Below the pieces are notes generated by a model. The model saw only the letters and a program-made list of their open reading frames with translations. It was not told the origin of the DNA and searched no databases. Source: Alphaproteobacteria bacterium (lineage in GTDB: Bacteria; Pseudomonadota; Alphaproteobacteria; Oceanibaculales; Oceanibaculaceae). Taken from it: a stretch of 64,000 nucleotides of DNA. Position numbers and translations under genes: made by a program. Below are positions 7,714 through 17,243 of the stretch, piece by piece (within the stretch, counting starts at the first letter, position 1; every line of letters starts with the position of its first letter). The stretch is from assembly GCA_018823745.1 (NCBI GenBank), contig JAHJHR010000011.1:231802-295801 (forward strand). Direction: 5' to 3'.

Positions 7714-9150
7714 ATGTCGACCGCCGCCGCGCCCAGCCCTTCAATACAGCCTTCTCCGGCCAGCCCGTTCATCGGTCTGGCGCTTCTGACGGTCGTGCTG
7801 GCGACGCTTGCGGAGCGGGCGCTGCATATCGGCCCGGCGCAGTATGTGGCGGCGGCGGCCTATCTGGTCTTCATCCTGGCCGGCCTGTCCCGGCTGGGCC
7901 GGCGCGAATGGATTCTGCTGACTGTGGCGCTGTCGCTGGTGGTGCTTGCCGTGCTGCTGCGCGACGATCCGGCTGCGACGGTGATACGCGGGCTGGATAC
8001 CGCCACCTTCATGGCGACCTTCCTGCTGACGCTCGGCATGCTGCGCGATGCGGCGGCAACCTCGCCCTCGATCCGCGATTGCGGCATCTACCTGACCCAG
8101 CAGCCACCCGGCCGGCGCTATCTGGCGCTGCATACCGGCGCGCATCTGCTGGGCCTGCTGCTGAATTTCGGCGTGCTGAACCTGCTCGGCCCGATGATCC
8201 GGCGCGGCGTGGAAAGCGGCGACCCGGCGCTGGCCGAAATCCGCGAACAGCGCCAGATATCCGCCATCATGCGCGGCTTCCCGACCATCCTTCTATGGTC
8301 GCCGGCAACCATCACCCAGGCGCTGATGATCAGCCTGCTGCCCGGACTGCAGGTCGCCGTGCTGGTCAGCCTGGGGCTGGTGCTGACCTTTATCCTGCTG
8401 TTTGTCGGCTGGGCCGAGGATCGTATCCGCTGGCATAAATTCCAGCGCTCCCGCGCCAATATCATCCGGCCGGCACCGCCGCCGGCCCCCTGGAAGGCCA
8501 TACTGGGCATGCTGGCAATCTGCGCCGGGCTGACCGCCTCGGTCGCAGTGGTGAAGCTGGCGCTGGATATTCCCATCGTGCCGGCGCTGATCACCGCCAT
8601 ACCCTGCTTCGTGCTGCTCTGGATTGCCCGGCAGAACATGGCGCTGGGCGCGCGGCACGCTTTGGCTGCCGGTGGCCAGCGCCTGAAGCGCATCGTGACC
8701 GTGTCGTTTCCCGCCGCCTCGCCGGAGACCTTCACCCTCAGCTCCTCCGGCTTCATCGGCGTGATGATCGCAACCATGCTGCCGCCGGAGCTGCTGGGTG
8801 CGATGATCAGCCCGCTGCAGCCCTATCCGGTGCTGCTGGTCTGCCTGCTGATGCTGGCCGTGCCGCTGGCGGCGCAATTCGCCTTCAACCCGATCATTTC
8901 CGTGGTGGTGCTGGCGGCGGCGCTGATCCGCGTGCCCGACCTGCCGATTGATCCGACCACGCTGGGTCTGGCGCTCACGGTCGGCTGGATGCTGGCACTG
9001 CCCAGCTCGCCCTTCTCGATCCCCTGCCTGATCCTCAGCCGGTTGCTGAACCGACCCGGCAGCCAGCTGTCGTGGAACTGGAACGGCGTCTATACACTGG
9101 CGGCCTTCACCACCATCCTGATCTTCATCTGGCTGACCCGTCTGCTCTAG
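7714..9150 (+). CDS. Polytopic inner-membrane protein, family not recognised
   Basis: A 478-residue protein with about a dozen hydrophobic segments and short polar loops. An open frame runs upstream to 7600, but its first 38 codons lack family-like character. The ATG at 7714 begins a normal soluble N-tail followed by a membrane span. Visible features include RGFPTILLWSPATITQALM, the charged cytoplasmic loop GWAEDRIRWHKFQRSRAN, and FNPIISVVVLAAALI in the second half. The overall look suggests a secondary transporter of the ion-transporter superfamily, but I cannot assign a family. It is divergent from IclR and precedes acyl-CoA dehydrogenase by 82 bases, so it may import or export an acid used by that pathway. 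Confidence 0.7.
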   Translation: MSTAAAPSPSIQPSPASPFIGLALLTVVLATLAERALHIGPAQYVAAAAYLVFILAGLSRLGRREWILLTVALSLVVLAVLLRDDPAATVIRGLDTATFMATFLLTLGMLRDAAATSPSIRDCGIYLTQQPPGRRYLALHTGAHLLGLLLNFGVLNLLGPMIRRGVESGDPALAEIREQRQISAIMRGFPTILLWSPATITQALMISLLPGLQVAVLVSLGLVLTFILLFVGWAEDRIRWHKFQRSRANIIRPAPPPAPWKAILGMLAICAGLTASVAVVKLALDIPIVPALITAIPCFVLLWIARQNMALGARHALAAGGQRLKRIVTVSFPAASPETFTLSSSGFIGVMIATMLPPELLGAMISPLQPYPVLLVCLLMLAVPLAAQFAFNPIISVVVLAAALIRVPDLPIDPTTLGLALTVGWMLALPSSPFSIPCLILSRLLNRPGSQLSWNWNGVYTLAAFTTILIFIWLTRLL

Positions 9151-9232
9151 CAACGCAGTTTCGCATTGCAGAACGCCCTTTCGCTTTTCTATAGTCGGTG
9201 AAACACCAGAAAAGCCAAAAGGGAGTTATGCC

Positions 9233-10387
9233 GTGGCCCTCGATCCGGAAACCTTCGACCAGCTTGTCCAGACTGTCCGCCGCTTCATCCGCGAGCGGCT
9301 GGTGCCGATTGAGCGGCAGGTCGATGAAACCGACAAGATTCCCGACGACATCGTCAATGAGATGAAGGAGCTGGGCCTGTTCGGCCTGTCGATCCCGCAG
9401 GAACATGGCGGCATCGGCCTGACCGTCACCGAGGAGGTGAAGCTGGCCTTCGAGCTGGGCTACACCTCGCCCGCCTTCCGCTCGATCATCGGCACCAATA
9501 ATGGCATCGGTTCGCAGGGCATCGTCAATGACGGCACGCCCGAGCAGAAGGCGAAATATTTGCCGAAGCTGGCCAGCGGCGAGATCATCGGCAGCTTCTG
9601 CCTGACCGAGCCGGATGTCGGCTCCGACGCCGCCTCGCTGCGCACCAGCGCGCGGATGGACGGCAATGAATATGTCCTGAATGGCACCAAACGCTACATC
9701 ACCAACGCGCCGCAGGCCGGCGTGTTCACCGTGATGGCGCGCACCGATCCGAACAACAAGGGTGCCGGCGGCATCTCCGCCTTCATCGTCGAGAACGGCC
9801 TGCCCGGCCTGAAATTCGGCAAGACCGACAAGAAGATGGGCCAGAAGGGCGCGCATATCTGCGACGTCATCTTCGAAGATGTGCGTATTCCTGCCGATTC
9901 GATCATCGGCGGCAAGGAAGGCATGGGCTTCAAGACTGCAATGAAGGTGCTGGACCGGGGCCGCATCAATATCGCTGCGGCCTGCGTCGGTGTCGCCCAG
10001 CGGCTGATCGAGGAAAGCCTGCGCTACGCCACCGAGCGCAAGCAGTTCGGCCAGCCCATCGCCAATTACCAGCTGATCCAGGCGATGCTGGCCGATTCGC
10101 AGACCGAATGCTACGCCGCCAAGATGATGGTGCTGGACGCCGCCGAGAAGCGCGACCGGGGCGAGAACACCATCCAGGAAGCCGCCTGCGCGAAATACTA
10201 TGCCTCCGAAATGGTCGGCCGCGTCGCTGACCGCGCCGTGCAGATCCATGGCGGCGCCGGCTATCTGGCGGAATATAATGTCGAGCGCTTCTACCGCGAT
10301 GTCCGGCTGTTCCGTATCTATGAGGGCACCTCGCAGATCCAGCAGCTCATCATCGCGCGGGAAATGATGAAAAGGTTTGCCGGCTGA
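9233..10387 (+). CDS. Acyl-CoA dehydrogenase
   Basis: A 384-residue FAD-dependent acyl-CoA dehydrogenase of standard length, catalysing alpha-beta desaturation of an acyl-CoA. Family signatures are present: the CLTEPDVGSDAASL flavin/substrate region, GQPIANYQLIQAMLAD, QIHGGAGY, and the base Glu364 in YEGTSQIQ near the C-terminus. Translation starts at GTG 9233, seven bases after a GGGAG site. An ATG five bases earlier is out of frame. The acyl-CoA ligase gene follows 12 bases after the stop, so both are likely one transcript. Substrate chain length cannot be read directly. Confidence 0.92.
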   Translation: MALDPETFDQLVQTVRRFIRERLVPIERQVDETDKIPDDIVNEMKELGLFGLSIPQEHGGIGLTVTEEVKLAFELGYTSPAFRSIIGTNNGIGSQGIVNDGTPEQKAKYLPKLASGEIIGSFCLTEPDVGSDAASLRTSARMDGNEYVLNGTKRYITNAPQAGVFTVMARTDPNNKGAGGISAFIVENGLPGLKFGKTDKKMGQKGAHICDVIFEDVRIPADSIIGGKEGMGFKTAMKVLDRGRINIAAACVGVAQRLIEESLRYATERKQFGQPIANYQLIQAMLADSQTECYAAKMMVLDAAEKRDRGENTIQEAACAKYYASEMVGRVADRAVQIHGGAGYLAEYNVERFYRDVRLFRIYEGTSQIQQLIIAREMMKRFAG

Positions 10388-10399
10388 GGAGACGGTCCG

Positions 10400-11953
10400 A
10401 TGACCAACTCCCCTTCCCGTCCGGAGACCCCGGCCCTCGATATCTATGACAATGTCTGGGACTCGATCCACTATTGGGTCGAGACCGCCCCGGATTTGCC
10501 CGCCATCACCCAGAATGGCGAGACCTGGAGCTATGGCCGGCTGGGCCGGGCTGTGGAGAGCACCGCCGCCTTCCTGCGTGCCCAGGATGTCGGTGCCGGC
10601 GACCGCGTCCTGCTGGTCATGGAGAACAGCGTCGCCGCCGTGGCCGGCATGCTGGCGGCGATGAAGCTGGGTGCCTGGGCGATCCCGCTGAATGCCCGGC
10701 TGTCAGACCGCGAGATCGACGAGATCCGCAAGCACGCCACACCGCGCGTCACGCTCTATACCGCCGCCATCTCCAAGGATGCGGCGGCGCAGGGCATCCG
10801 CCACGGCGCCACGACCGCCCCCAGCCTGGAGGCCATCGGCGCGACCTTTGCGCCGGCGGAGGGCATCGTGCATCCCGAACCGGGCTTCGGCCCGATGCGC
10901 GACCGGGTGGCGGCGCTGATCTATACCTCCGGCACTACAGGTGCGCCCAAGGGCGTCATGCTGACCCATGGCAATCTGCTGTTCATCGCCGGGCGCAGCA
11001 GCCAGGCGCGGCAGATGTCGCCCGCCGACAAGGTCTATGCCGTGCTGCCGATCAGCCATGTCTTCGGCCTCGCCTCGGTCTTCCTCGGCAATATGTATCG
11101 CGGCTCGCATCTCTTCCTGGTGTCGCGCTTCGTCCCCGCCGAGGCCGCACGCGCGCTGGCCGAGGAAGGCATCACCGCCTTCCATGGCGTGCCGGCGATG
11201 TTCAGCCATCTGGCCGGCCTCGCCGCCAGCACCGGCACACCGCTGGTGGCGCCGAAGCTGCGTTATATGTCAGCCGGCGGCTCGCCGCTGGATCTGACGC
11301 TGAAGCAGCGCATCGAGCGCATGCTCGGCGTGGCGCTGAACAATGGCTATGGCCTGACCGAAAGCTCGCCCACCGTCTGCATGACGCAGATCGACGACCC
11401 GCGCGAGGATGACACCGTCGGCACGCTGCTGCCCGGCGTGCAGGTGCGCATCGTCGATCATCGGGGCAACGACCTGTCCCCTGGCGCTGTTGGCGAGATG
11501 TGGGTGAAGGGTGGCCTGGTCATGAAGGGCTATTACCGCGACCCGGCCCGCACCGCCGAGGTGCTGACGCCCGATCTGTGGCTGAAGACCGGCGATTTCG
11601 CGCGCATGGAAGCCGATGGCAGCCTGTATATCGTCGGCCGGCTGAAGGAGCTGATCATCCGCTCCGGCTTCAACGTCTATCCAGCCGAGGTGGAGGGTGT
11701 CATCACCAGCCACCCCGACATCTCCATGGCGGTGGTGGTAGGGCGCAGCCGCGACGGCAATGAGGAGGTGGTCGCCTTCGTCCAGCCGATCCCCGGCCGC
11801 ACCGTGACGGAAGAGGCGCTGGCCGGCTTTGTCGCCGAACGCCTCGCCCCCTATAAGCGGCCGGAGCAATACCTGATCCGCGACACCCTGCCGGCGACGC
11901 CCACCGGCAAGATCCTGCGCCACAAGCTGCAACAGGAAGCCCTGACGCTGTAA
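10400..11953 (+). CDS. Acyl-CoA ligase (AMP-forming, class I adenylate-forming)
   Basis: A 517-residue acyl-CoA synthetase. The P-loop-like [18 protein letters not shown] lies near residues 174-191, the A5-type [11 protein letters not shown] follows near 313, and the catalytic lysine is in [10 protein letters not shown] at the C-terminus. It activates a carboxylic acid with ATP and CoA, and would feed the acyl-CoA dehydrogenase encoded just upstream. A GAGGAG ribosome site precedes the ATG. The stop codon lies inside a 14-base-arm inverted repeat that separates it from the convergent TRAP gene. Substrate could be a medium/long fatty acid, a dicarboxylate or an aromatic acid. Confidence 0.9.
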   Translation: MTNSPSRPETPALDIYDNVWDSIHYWVETAPDLPAITQNGETWSYGRLGRAVESTAAFLRAQDVGAGDRVLLVMENSVAAVAGMLAAMKLGAWAIPLNARLSDREIDEIRKHATPRVTLYTAAISKDAAAQGIRHGATTAPSLEAIGATFAPAEGIVHPEPGFGPMRDRVAALIYTSGTTGAPKGVMLTHGNLLFIAGRSSQARQMSPADKVYAVLPISHVFGLASVFLGNMYRGSHLFLVSRFVPAEAARALAEEGITAFHGVPAMFSHLAGLAASTGTPLVAPKLRYMSAGGSPLDLTLKQRIERMLGVALNNGYGLTESSPTVCMTQIDDPREDDTVGTLLPGVQVRIVDHRGNDLSPGAVGEMWVKGGLVMKGYYRDPARTAEVLTPDLWLKTGDFARMEADGSLYIVGRLKELIIRSGFNVYPAEVEGVITSHPDISMAVVVGRSRDGNEEVVAFVQPIPGRTVTEEALAGFVAERLAPYKRPEQYLIRDTLPATPTGKILRHKLQQEALTL

Positions 11954-11988
11954 GGCAGTCTCTCAGCAGGGAGCCTGCCTTACAGCGT
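11945..11988. terminator. Long hairpin between convergent genes, probable bidirectional terminator
   Basis: ACGCTGTAAGGCAG (11945-11958) pairs perfectly with CTGCCTTACAGCGT (11975-11988), giving 14-base arms around a 16-base spacer. It includes the last codons and stop of the acyl-CoA ligase gene. There is no adjacent T-run, so it is not a textbook intrinsic terminator; its place between convergent genes suggests transcript-end function. Confidence 0.55.
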
Positions 11989-12028
11989 CTCGGTAAGCGC
12001 GGGTTTTACTGCGCTCAATCTGCCCGCT

Positions 12029-14017
12029 TCAGGCCGGACTCACCTTGCGGCGCATGAATTCAATCCCCAGGCCCACGATAAGAGCAACGGCGGAGATCAG
12101 CAGCAAATCGATCTGCGAAAGGTCGAGTTCCTTCGATCCCGGAAAAGCCAGCGCCAGGCCGGAGATGAAGATGGCGACCCGCGCGGTATAGCCGATGGCA
12201 TCGGCCCCCAATATGCCGAAGCCACGCAGATAGCCCTGCATCGCCGCCGAGATCAGGAAGATGCCCGGTACCGCCGTCGCCACCACCATGACCACTTCCG
12301 TCGCCGTGCCGTGCAGGATCAGCGCCGGGTTCAGCACGAAGAAGAACGGCACGAAATAGATCACCGATCCCAGCTTCATGGCCGTGAAGCCGACCGCGAA
12401 GGGCTTGGCGCGGGCAAGGGTCGAGGCGGTGAAGGCGGCCAGCGCCACCGGCGGGGTGATGAAGGACACCATGCCCCAATACATGATGAACAGATGCACG
12501 GCCAGCGGGTCCATGCCGGCCTGGATCAGCGGCGGCGCCAGGATCACGGCCAGGAAGATGTAGCAGGCGGTAACCGTCATCCCCATGCCGAAGATGAAGC
12601 TGGTGATCGCCCCCATCAGCAGCAGCATCAGGGTCGATTTGCCGGCCATGAAGACAAGGTCATTGGCCAGCGTGCCGGCAAGCCCGGTCACCATCAGCGC
12701 ACCGATGATGAAGCCGACGCCCAGCAGCAAAGCGACCAGCTCCGCCAGCGCCCGGCCGCAGGCAACCAGAAAGTCGATCCAGCGCGTCCAGGACATCCGG
12801 TTGCCGGGCAGGATCTGGTTGACCGTCAGCAGCACCGCCGTGGCATAAAATGGCGCCATCGCCTCCTGCTGCTCGCGCAGCAGGAAATAGATCAGCACGA
12901 CGAAGACCAGGATATACAGCCAGCCCTGCTTCAGCGCATCGCGGGCGCGCGGCAGTTCATCGGCCGGCAGCCCTTTCAGCCCGCGCCGGGCGGAATAGGC
13001 ATCGATCTGCATGACGAGGCTGAGATAGAACAGCAGCCCTGGCCCGGCCGCAGCGATGGCGATATCGGCATAGGGTATGCCCAGGAAGGACGCCATCAGG
13101 AAGGCCGTGGAGCCCATGACCGGCGGCATCAGCACGGCACCGGTGGAGGCGACAGCCTCGACACCGCCGGCATAATTGGCCGAAAACCCGGTGCGCTTCA
13201 TCGCCGGAATGGTGACGACACCGCTGGAAATCACGTTGGAGATCACGCTGCCGCTGATCGACCCCTGCAGCATGGAGGAAACGACGCCGACCTGCGCCGC
13301 CCCGCCGCGCCACCGTCCGACCAGCGAAAAGGCGAGATCGTTGAAGAATTTGGCGCCACCCGTGTAGTTCAGTGCCACGCCGAAGATGATGAAGCCGATG
13401 ACGATATTGCCGAAGGCCTGCATCGGAATACCGAAGGAGCTCTCCTGGCTGAGGATGTGATAGCCGAAGGTATCGACAAGATTCTGCGACATGCCGCTGA
13501 TCGGCCCTGGCACCAGATCGGCATAGGCCGGATACAGCGAGACGATGAAGACGATGACCGTGATGATCATCCCGCCGGCGCGGCGCAGCGCCTCGATGAT
13601 CACCGCCCAGTAGATGAAGCCCAGAATCTGAGCCGTCAGCGGGGCGGCATATTCCCAGCCCTGCATAAGATTGGTCTCGGCCGTCGAGGAGAACCAGATG
13701 CCGCAGCCAACGGCAATGGCCGCCAGCAGCAGATCATACCAGCGTGGCCGGCCGCCAATCTGGCTGGCCGATGCCGGATAGACCAGGAAGACAACCGGCA
13801 GCAGCAGTGTCGCGATCAGATAGAGATAGAGATTCTCCAGCACCACCGCGCCAACAAAGAATTGCAGGTTCAGCCGCTGGTTCAGCACCAGCAGGGCCGC
13901 CGCCACGACGATGATGGAAACCACCACCCGGCCCAGCTGGCCCAGTTCGCGATGGCGCAACTCCTCCGGCATTTCCTTCGGGGCAGCCGCAAGCAGGGAG
14001 GTCTGGTCGGTGGTCAT
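12029..14017 (-). CDS. TRAP transporter permease, fused small and large subunits (4TM/12TM, TAXI type)
   Basis: A 662-residue inner-membrane protein with many hydrophobic segments. The N-terminal third corresponds to the four-helix DctQ-like small subunit. The remainder is the DctM-like large subunit, with NVISSGVVTIPAMKRTGF, a conserved region of the family, and FGMGMTVTACYIFLAVILAP further on. Such fused permeases pair with TAXI-family receptors, and one is encoded immediately upstream at 14143. Together they form a sodium- or proton-driven importer for an organic anion. Its placement between acyl-CoA ligase and the beta-oxidation genes suggests the anion is the substrate of that pathway. 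Confidence 0.9.
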   Translation of the reverse strand: MTTDQTSLLAAAPKEMPEELRHRELGQLGRVVVSIIVVAAALLVLNQRLNLQFFVGAVVLENLYLYLIATLLLPVVFLVYPASASQIGGRPRWYDLLLAAIAVGCGIWFSSTAETNLMQGWEYAAPLTAQILGFIYWAVIIEALRRAGGMIITVIVFIVSLYPAYADLVPGPISGMSQNLVDTFGYHILSQESSFGIPMQAFGNIVIGFIIFGVALNYTGGAKFFNDLAFSLVGRWRGGAAQVGVVSSMLQGSISGSVISNVISSGVVTIPAMKRTGFSANYAGGVEAVASTGAVLMPPVMGSTAFLMASFLGIPYADIAIAAAGPGLLFYLSLVMQIDAYSARRGLKGLPADELPRARDALKQGWLYILVFVVLIYFLLREQQEAMAPFYATAVLLTVNQILPGNRMSWTRWIDFLVACGRALAELVALLLGVGFIIGALMVTGLAGTLANDLVFMAGKSTLMLLLMGAITSFIFGMGMTVTACYIFLAVILAPPLIQAGMDPLAVHLFIMYWGMVSFITPPVALAAFTASTLARAKPFAVGFTAMKLGSVIYFVPFFFVLNPALILHGTATEVVMVVATAVPGIFLISAAMQGYLRGFGILGADAIGYTARVAIFISGLALAFPGSKELDLSQIDLLLISAVALIVGLGIEFMRRKVSPA

Positions 14018-14087
14018 CGGAAAATCGCCATTCTGCGCCGTATCGGCTGCTGGTCAGCGGAAAAGACGGGTGATGTGAAGAGAAGCG

Positions 14088-14117
14088 CGCCCGGCGCTGG
14101 TCACGCAACGCCGGGCG
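14088..14117 (-). other. GC-rich hairpin in the receptor-permease intergenic gap
   Basis: CGCCCGGCG (14088-14096) pairs with CGCCGGGCG (14109-14117), a perfect 9-base stem around a 12-base loop. It lies 26 bases after the TAXI receptor stop and 71 bases before the permease start on the minus strand. Such hairpins often protect or partly end receptor mRNA so that the receptor is made in excess. That role is inferred. Confidence 0.5.
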
Positions 14118-14142
14118 GGCTGTCAGTCAGGTAGCTGGCTGG

Positions 14143-15303
14143 TTACCAGATCGGCTTGAAACCGGCCTTGGTCAGGGCCGCATTGCGGGTTTCCATCCAC
14201 TTCTTCTCGAAGGCGTCCTTGTTGCCGCCATCGACATCCTTCATCGTCGCCCAGGCGGTCTTCAGGACGGCCTGGCGCTCGAACAGCTTGTCGTTATGGG
14301 CCTGCATATCATCGGTCCACACACCCTTTTCCTTGAACGCCTTGATGGCGCCGGGATGATAGGGCACGACCCATTTCAGGATCTGGCGGTCCAGCGCCCA
14401 GCCATCGATGCCCGGCGCACCACCCTTGTAGTCCGGGAAGTTGTCGATCATCGCCTTGGTCATGTTGTAGACCAGCTTCTCGTCCTGGCTCTTGTAGGAC
14501 AGCAGGATCGGATAGGGGTAGGTAGATCCCTCCCACGGCTTGTCCTTCGACATGGCCGCACCTTCGGTGGCCATGATCGGCACGAAGAACGGCGCCTTAT
14601 CCTGCACCCGGTCCCAGCCTGCCTTGTCGCCATGCGGCAGGGTTGGCCAGACCAGCCCGCGCGGCGAGTTCTCAAGCTGATAGGCCTTGCCGGAGGTGGT
14701 GGAGGCGAAGGCCGCATCGACCTGGCCGTTGATGATGCCGTCCCAGGACGCGCCGAAGCCGGAGAATTCGACTTTCTTCACATCGTCCCAGGTGAGGCCT
14801 GCATAAGACAGGATCGCCGTGTTGTTCTCGTTCAGCGAGGGCGAGCCAACGACCCAGGCAACGCGCTTGCCCTTCAGGTCGGCGACCGTCTTGATGCCGA
14901 GATCGCCGGCAGCGCCGATCGACAACCCGCCATCGGAGTTGGAGGCCATCAGGACGGTGACTTCCTGCGGACCCCAGTTCTTCTCGCCGAATTCGTAGAC
15001 GCCTTCCTGAGCATAGAAGCTGGCGCCGAGGCCGGTGGCGGAGAAATGCACCTTGCCTTCGCGCAGCGGCACCTGGCGGGAAATATCGTTCTTGCCCGGC
15101 AGGACGCGCAGATTGACGTCGAGATTGCGCTTCAGCGCGCCGCCAATGGCGACCGCCTGATTGTAACCGCCGGAGCCGACATCATAGGCCGTCCAGGCCA
15201 GGGTCGAGGGCAGTTCGGCCTTTTGCGCCTGAACCGGGGCGGCAAACGCCACGCCGGCGAGCAGCGCCGCACTGAACAGTGTCTTGAACTGTATGGGTTT
15301 CAT
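14143..15303 (-). CDS. TAXI-family TRAP transporter solute receptor
   Basis: A 386-residue periplasmic receptor. The ATG at 15303 is preceded by GGGAGG; the frame is open to 15402 but that extension lacks a signal peptide. A Sec signal peptide ends near FAAPVQAQ (residue 27). The mature chain shows the TAXI fold features WTAYDVGSGGYNQAVAIGGAL and LPGKNDISRQVPLREGKVHF, with the later GKRVAWVVGSPSLNENN segment. It would bind the organic anion and deliver it to the fused permease encoded downstream. The 238-base region upstream (15304-15541) holds the divergent promoters for this gene and the SDR at 15542; I see no further feature there. Confidence 0.9.
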   Translation of the reverse strand: MKPIQFKTLFSAALLAGVAFAAPVQAQKAELPSTLAWTAYDVGSGGYNQAVAIGGALKRNLDVNLRVLPGKNDISRQVPLREGKVHFSATGLGASFYAQEGVYEFGEKNWGPQEVTVLMASNSDGGLSIGAAGDLGIKTVADLKGKRVAWVVGSPSLNENNTAILSYAGLTWDDVKKVEFSGFGASWDGIINGQVDAAFASTTSGKAYQLENSPRGLVWPTLPHGDKAGWDRVQDKAPFFVPIMATEGAAMSKDKPWEGSTYPYPILLSYKSQDEKLVYNMTKAMIDNFPDYKGGAPGIDGWALDRQILKWVVPYHPGAIKAFKEKGVWTDDMQAHNDKLFERQAVLKTAWATMKDVDGGNKDAFEKKWMETRNAALTKAGFKPIW

Positions 15304-15541
15304 TGAGCTGGTAACCTCCCGTTGAATTGCAGACCGTTCCGGTTCTTGCTTTTTATGTGGAGAGCATAACAGCCATGCAGGTGCCCGTGTAACGGGAAAC
15401 ATGGCCTTGATGTCTTAGTGTACCCTCCTGCGAGCCGATCCGGTGTTTTGCGAAATTGCGTTTCACTGGTCAAAAATACCACGCGCCATCGTGACCGCAA
15501 GCTACAAACTGCCCGGTCACCGCAACGAAGACGAGGAAGAC

Positions 15542-16303
15542 ATGCTGACAGCGGATTTCAAAGGCAAACGCGTGCTGGTCACCGGCGGCGCATCCGGCAT
15601 TGGCCTGGCGACGGCGAAGGCCCTCGCCGCCTGCGGCGCTGCCGTGGCGATCAATCATCTGCCGGACGACGCACGCGGCGCGGAGGCGGTGGAGGCGCTG
15701 CGCCAGATGCAGGCGACGGCCCATGCCGCCCCCGGCAATGTCGCCGATTCCGACTCGGCCGATGCCATGGTGCACAAGGCGGTCGAGGCGCTGGGCGGGC
15801 TCGATATCCTGATCAACAATGCCGGCACGCCGGGCTCGCTGGAGCCGATCCCCTTCACCGATCTCGACGCCATGACCGAGGAATTCTGGAGCAAGATCCT
15901 GTCGACCAATCTGGTCGGCCCGTTCCGCTGCACCCGCGCCGCCGCGCCGTTCCTGAAGCAGTCGCGCGGCTGCATCGTCAATACCGCCTCCATCGCCGGT
16001 CTGGGCGGCAATGCCAGCTCGCTCGCCTATGGCGCCAGCAAGGCGGCCCTGATCAATCTGACCCGCAACCTGGCCAAGGCGCTGGCTCCGGACATCAGGG
16101 TGAATGCCGTTGCCCCCGGCCTGACCCGCACGCCCTGGACCGATACCTGGCCGCAGGAGCGCAAGGACCGTTCCATGGCCAACACCATGCTGCTGCGCAT
16201 GGTCGAGCCGGAGGATATTGCCGACGCCATGGTCTATCTCTGCGCCGCCAAATCGGTCACCGGCCAGACCGTGGTGGTCGATTGCGGCCGGTTCTCGTTC
16301 TGA
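15542..16303 (+). CDS. Short-chain dehydrogenase/reductase
   Basis: A 253-residue classical SDR with GGASGIG at 15-21, NNAG at 92-95, and the Ser150 / Tyr163 / Lys167 catalytic set (NTASIAG; YGASK). The ATG at 15542 follows a GAGGAAG site; an open frame back to 15443 lacks conserved sequence. The gene is divergent from the TAXI receptor and converges on enoyl-CoA hydratase with a 16-base gap. A role as a hydroxyacid or hydroxyacyl oxidoreductase within the surrounding organic-acid pathway is likely, but the substrate cannot be read. Confidence 0.85.
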   Translation: MLTADFKGKRVLVTGGASGIGLATAKALAACGAAVAINHLPDDARGAEAVEALRQMQATAHAAPGNVADSDSADAMVHKAVEALGGLDILINNAGTPGSLEPIPFTDLDAMTEEFWSKILSTNLVGPFRCTRAAAPFLKQSRGCIVNTASIAGLGGNASSLAYGASKAALINLTRNLAKALAPDIRVNAVAPGLTRTPWTDTWPQERKDRSMANTMLLRMVEPEDIADAMVYLCAAKSVTGQTVVVDCGRFSF

Positions 16304-16319
16304 GGCGGCGTGCGCCCCC

Positions 16320-17105
16320 TCACCGGCCCTTGAACACAGGCTTGCGCTTCTCGAAGAAGGCCTGCATGCCTTCGGTCTTGTCCTCGCTGGCGAACAGCAT
16401 CTGCATCGCCTTGCGTTCCAGCATCAGGCCAGTTTCCAGCGAGCAATCCTCGCCGGCGACGATCACCTCCTTGATCTGCTGCACGGCAATCGGCGGCAAA
16501 GTGGCGAGGTCGCGGGCCATCTTCAGGGCTTCCGGCATCACCTGATCATCGGCGACCAGCTTGCTGATCAGGCCGATCTGGAAGGCCTCCGGCGCATCGA
16601 TGGGCCGGCCGGTCAGGCACAGCTTCATGGTGTGGAACTTGCCGATGGCGCGGGTCAGCCGCTGGGTGCCGCCGGCCCCCGGCATGATGCCGACGCGCAC
16701 TTCCGGCTGGCCGAATTTGGCGCCTTCGCCGGCAATGATGATATCGGCATGCATCGCCAGCTCCAGCCCGCCGCCCAGCGCGAAGCCGTTGATCGCGGCA
16801 ATCACCGGCTGCGGCGTCGAGGAGACAGCGCGCCACAGGCGTTCGGTATGGCGCAGCAGCAGGTCAATCGGCGTTGCGTCGATGAATTCGCGCAGATCGG
16901 CCCCGGCGGCAAAGGCCTGGTCGTCGCCGGTCAGGATGATGGCACGCACCGTCTCATCCTCTGACAGGGCGGCGAAAGCCTCGGCCAGTTTCCGGCGGGT
17001 CGCCACGTTCAGGGCGTTGCGGACCTCCGGGCGATTGATGCGGACAATGGCGATTCCGTCTTCCGGCCGTTCGACCAGGATCTCCGGCTTGGCGCTGTCG
17101 GACAT
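16320..17105 (-). CDS. Enoyl-CoA hydratase/isomerase (crotonase family)
   Basis: A 261-residue crotonase-fold protein. The oxyanion and catalytic regions are complete: GGGLELAMHAD with Glu115 and FGQPEVRVGIMPGAGGTQRL with Glu135. Both Glu residues required for hydratase activity are present. The ATG at 17105 follows a GGGAAG site; the frame extends to 17177 without conserved residues. It would hydrate the enoyl-CoA made by acyl-CoA dehydrogenase. It is divergent from the thiolase gene, leaving a shared 138-base promoter region (17106-17243). It resembles PaaF/DcaE-type hydratases that act before a 3-oxoadipyl-CoA thiolase, but the family is too uniform to be certain. Confidence 0.88.
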   Translation of the reverse strand: MSDSAKPEILVERPEDGIAIVRINRPEVRNALNVATRRKLAEAFAALSEDETVRAIILTGDDQAFAAGADLREFIDATPIDLLLRHTERLWRAVSSTPQPVIAAINGFALGGGLELAMHADIIIAGEGAKFGQPEVRVGIMPGAGGTQRLTRAIGKFHTMKLCLTGRPIDAPEAFQIGLISKLVADDQVMPEALKMARDLATLPPIAVQQIKEVIVAGEDCSLETGLMLERKAMQMLFASEDKTEGMQAFFEKRKPVFKGR

Positions 17106-17243
17106 GCGTTTCTTCCCTTTGTTTGACGAATGGTTTTGCTGCGCGAAATGCTGTTTTGCAGAATTGATTCGAATCATAGGCTGTGCCAGCTTCGCCTGTA
17201 AATGCTAGGAAACACCAAATCAAACGCCAAAGAGGAAACCGCC

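Noticed and set aside
9228..9235. ATG at 9228 as start of acyl-CoA dehydrogenase
   Set aside because: It is out of frame with the conserved protein; GTG at 9233 has the better spacing to GGGAG.
11996..12015. AGCGC / GCGCT dyad before the TRAP permease stop as a terminator
   Set aside because: Stem too short (five pairs) and no T-run on the relevant strand.
12311..14134. 607-codon plus-strand frame opposite the TRAP permease
   Set aside because: It is His/Gln/Arg-rich mirror sequence of a membrane-protein gene, with no start signal.
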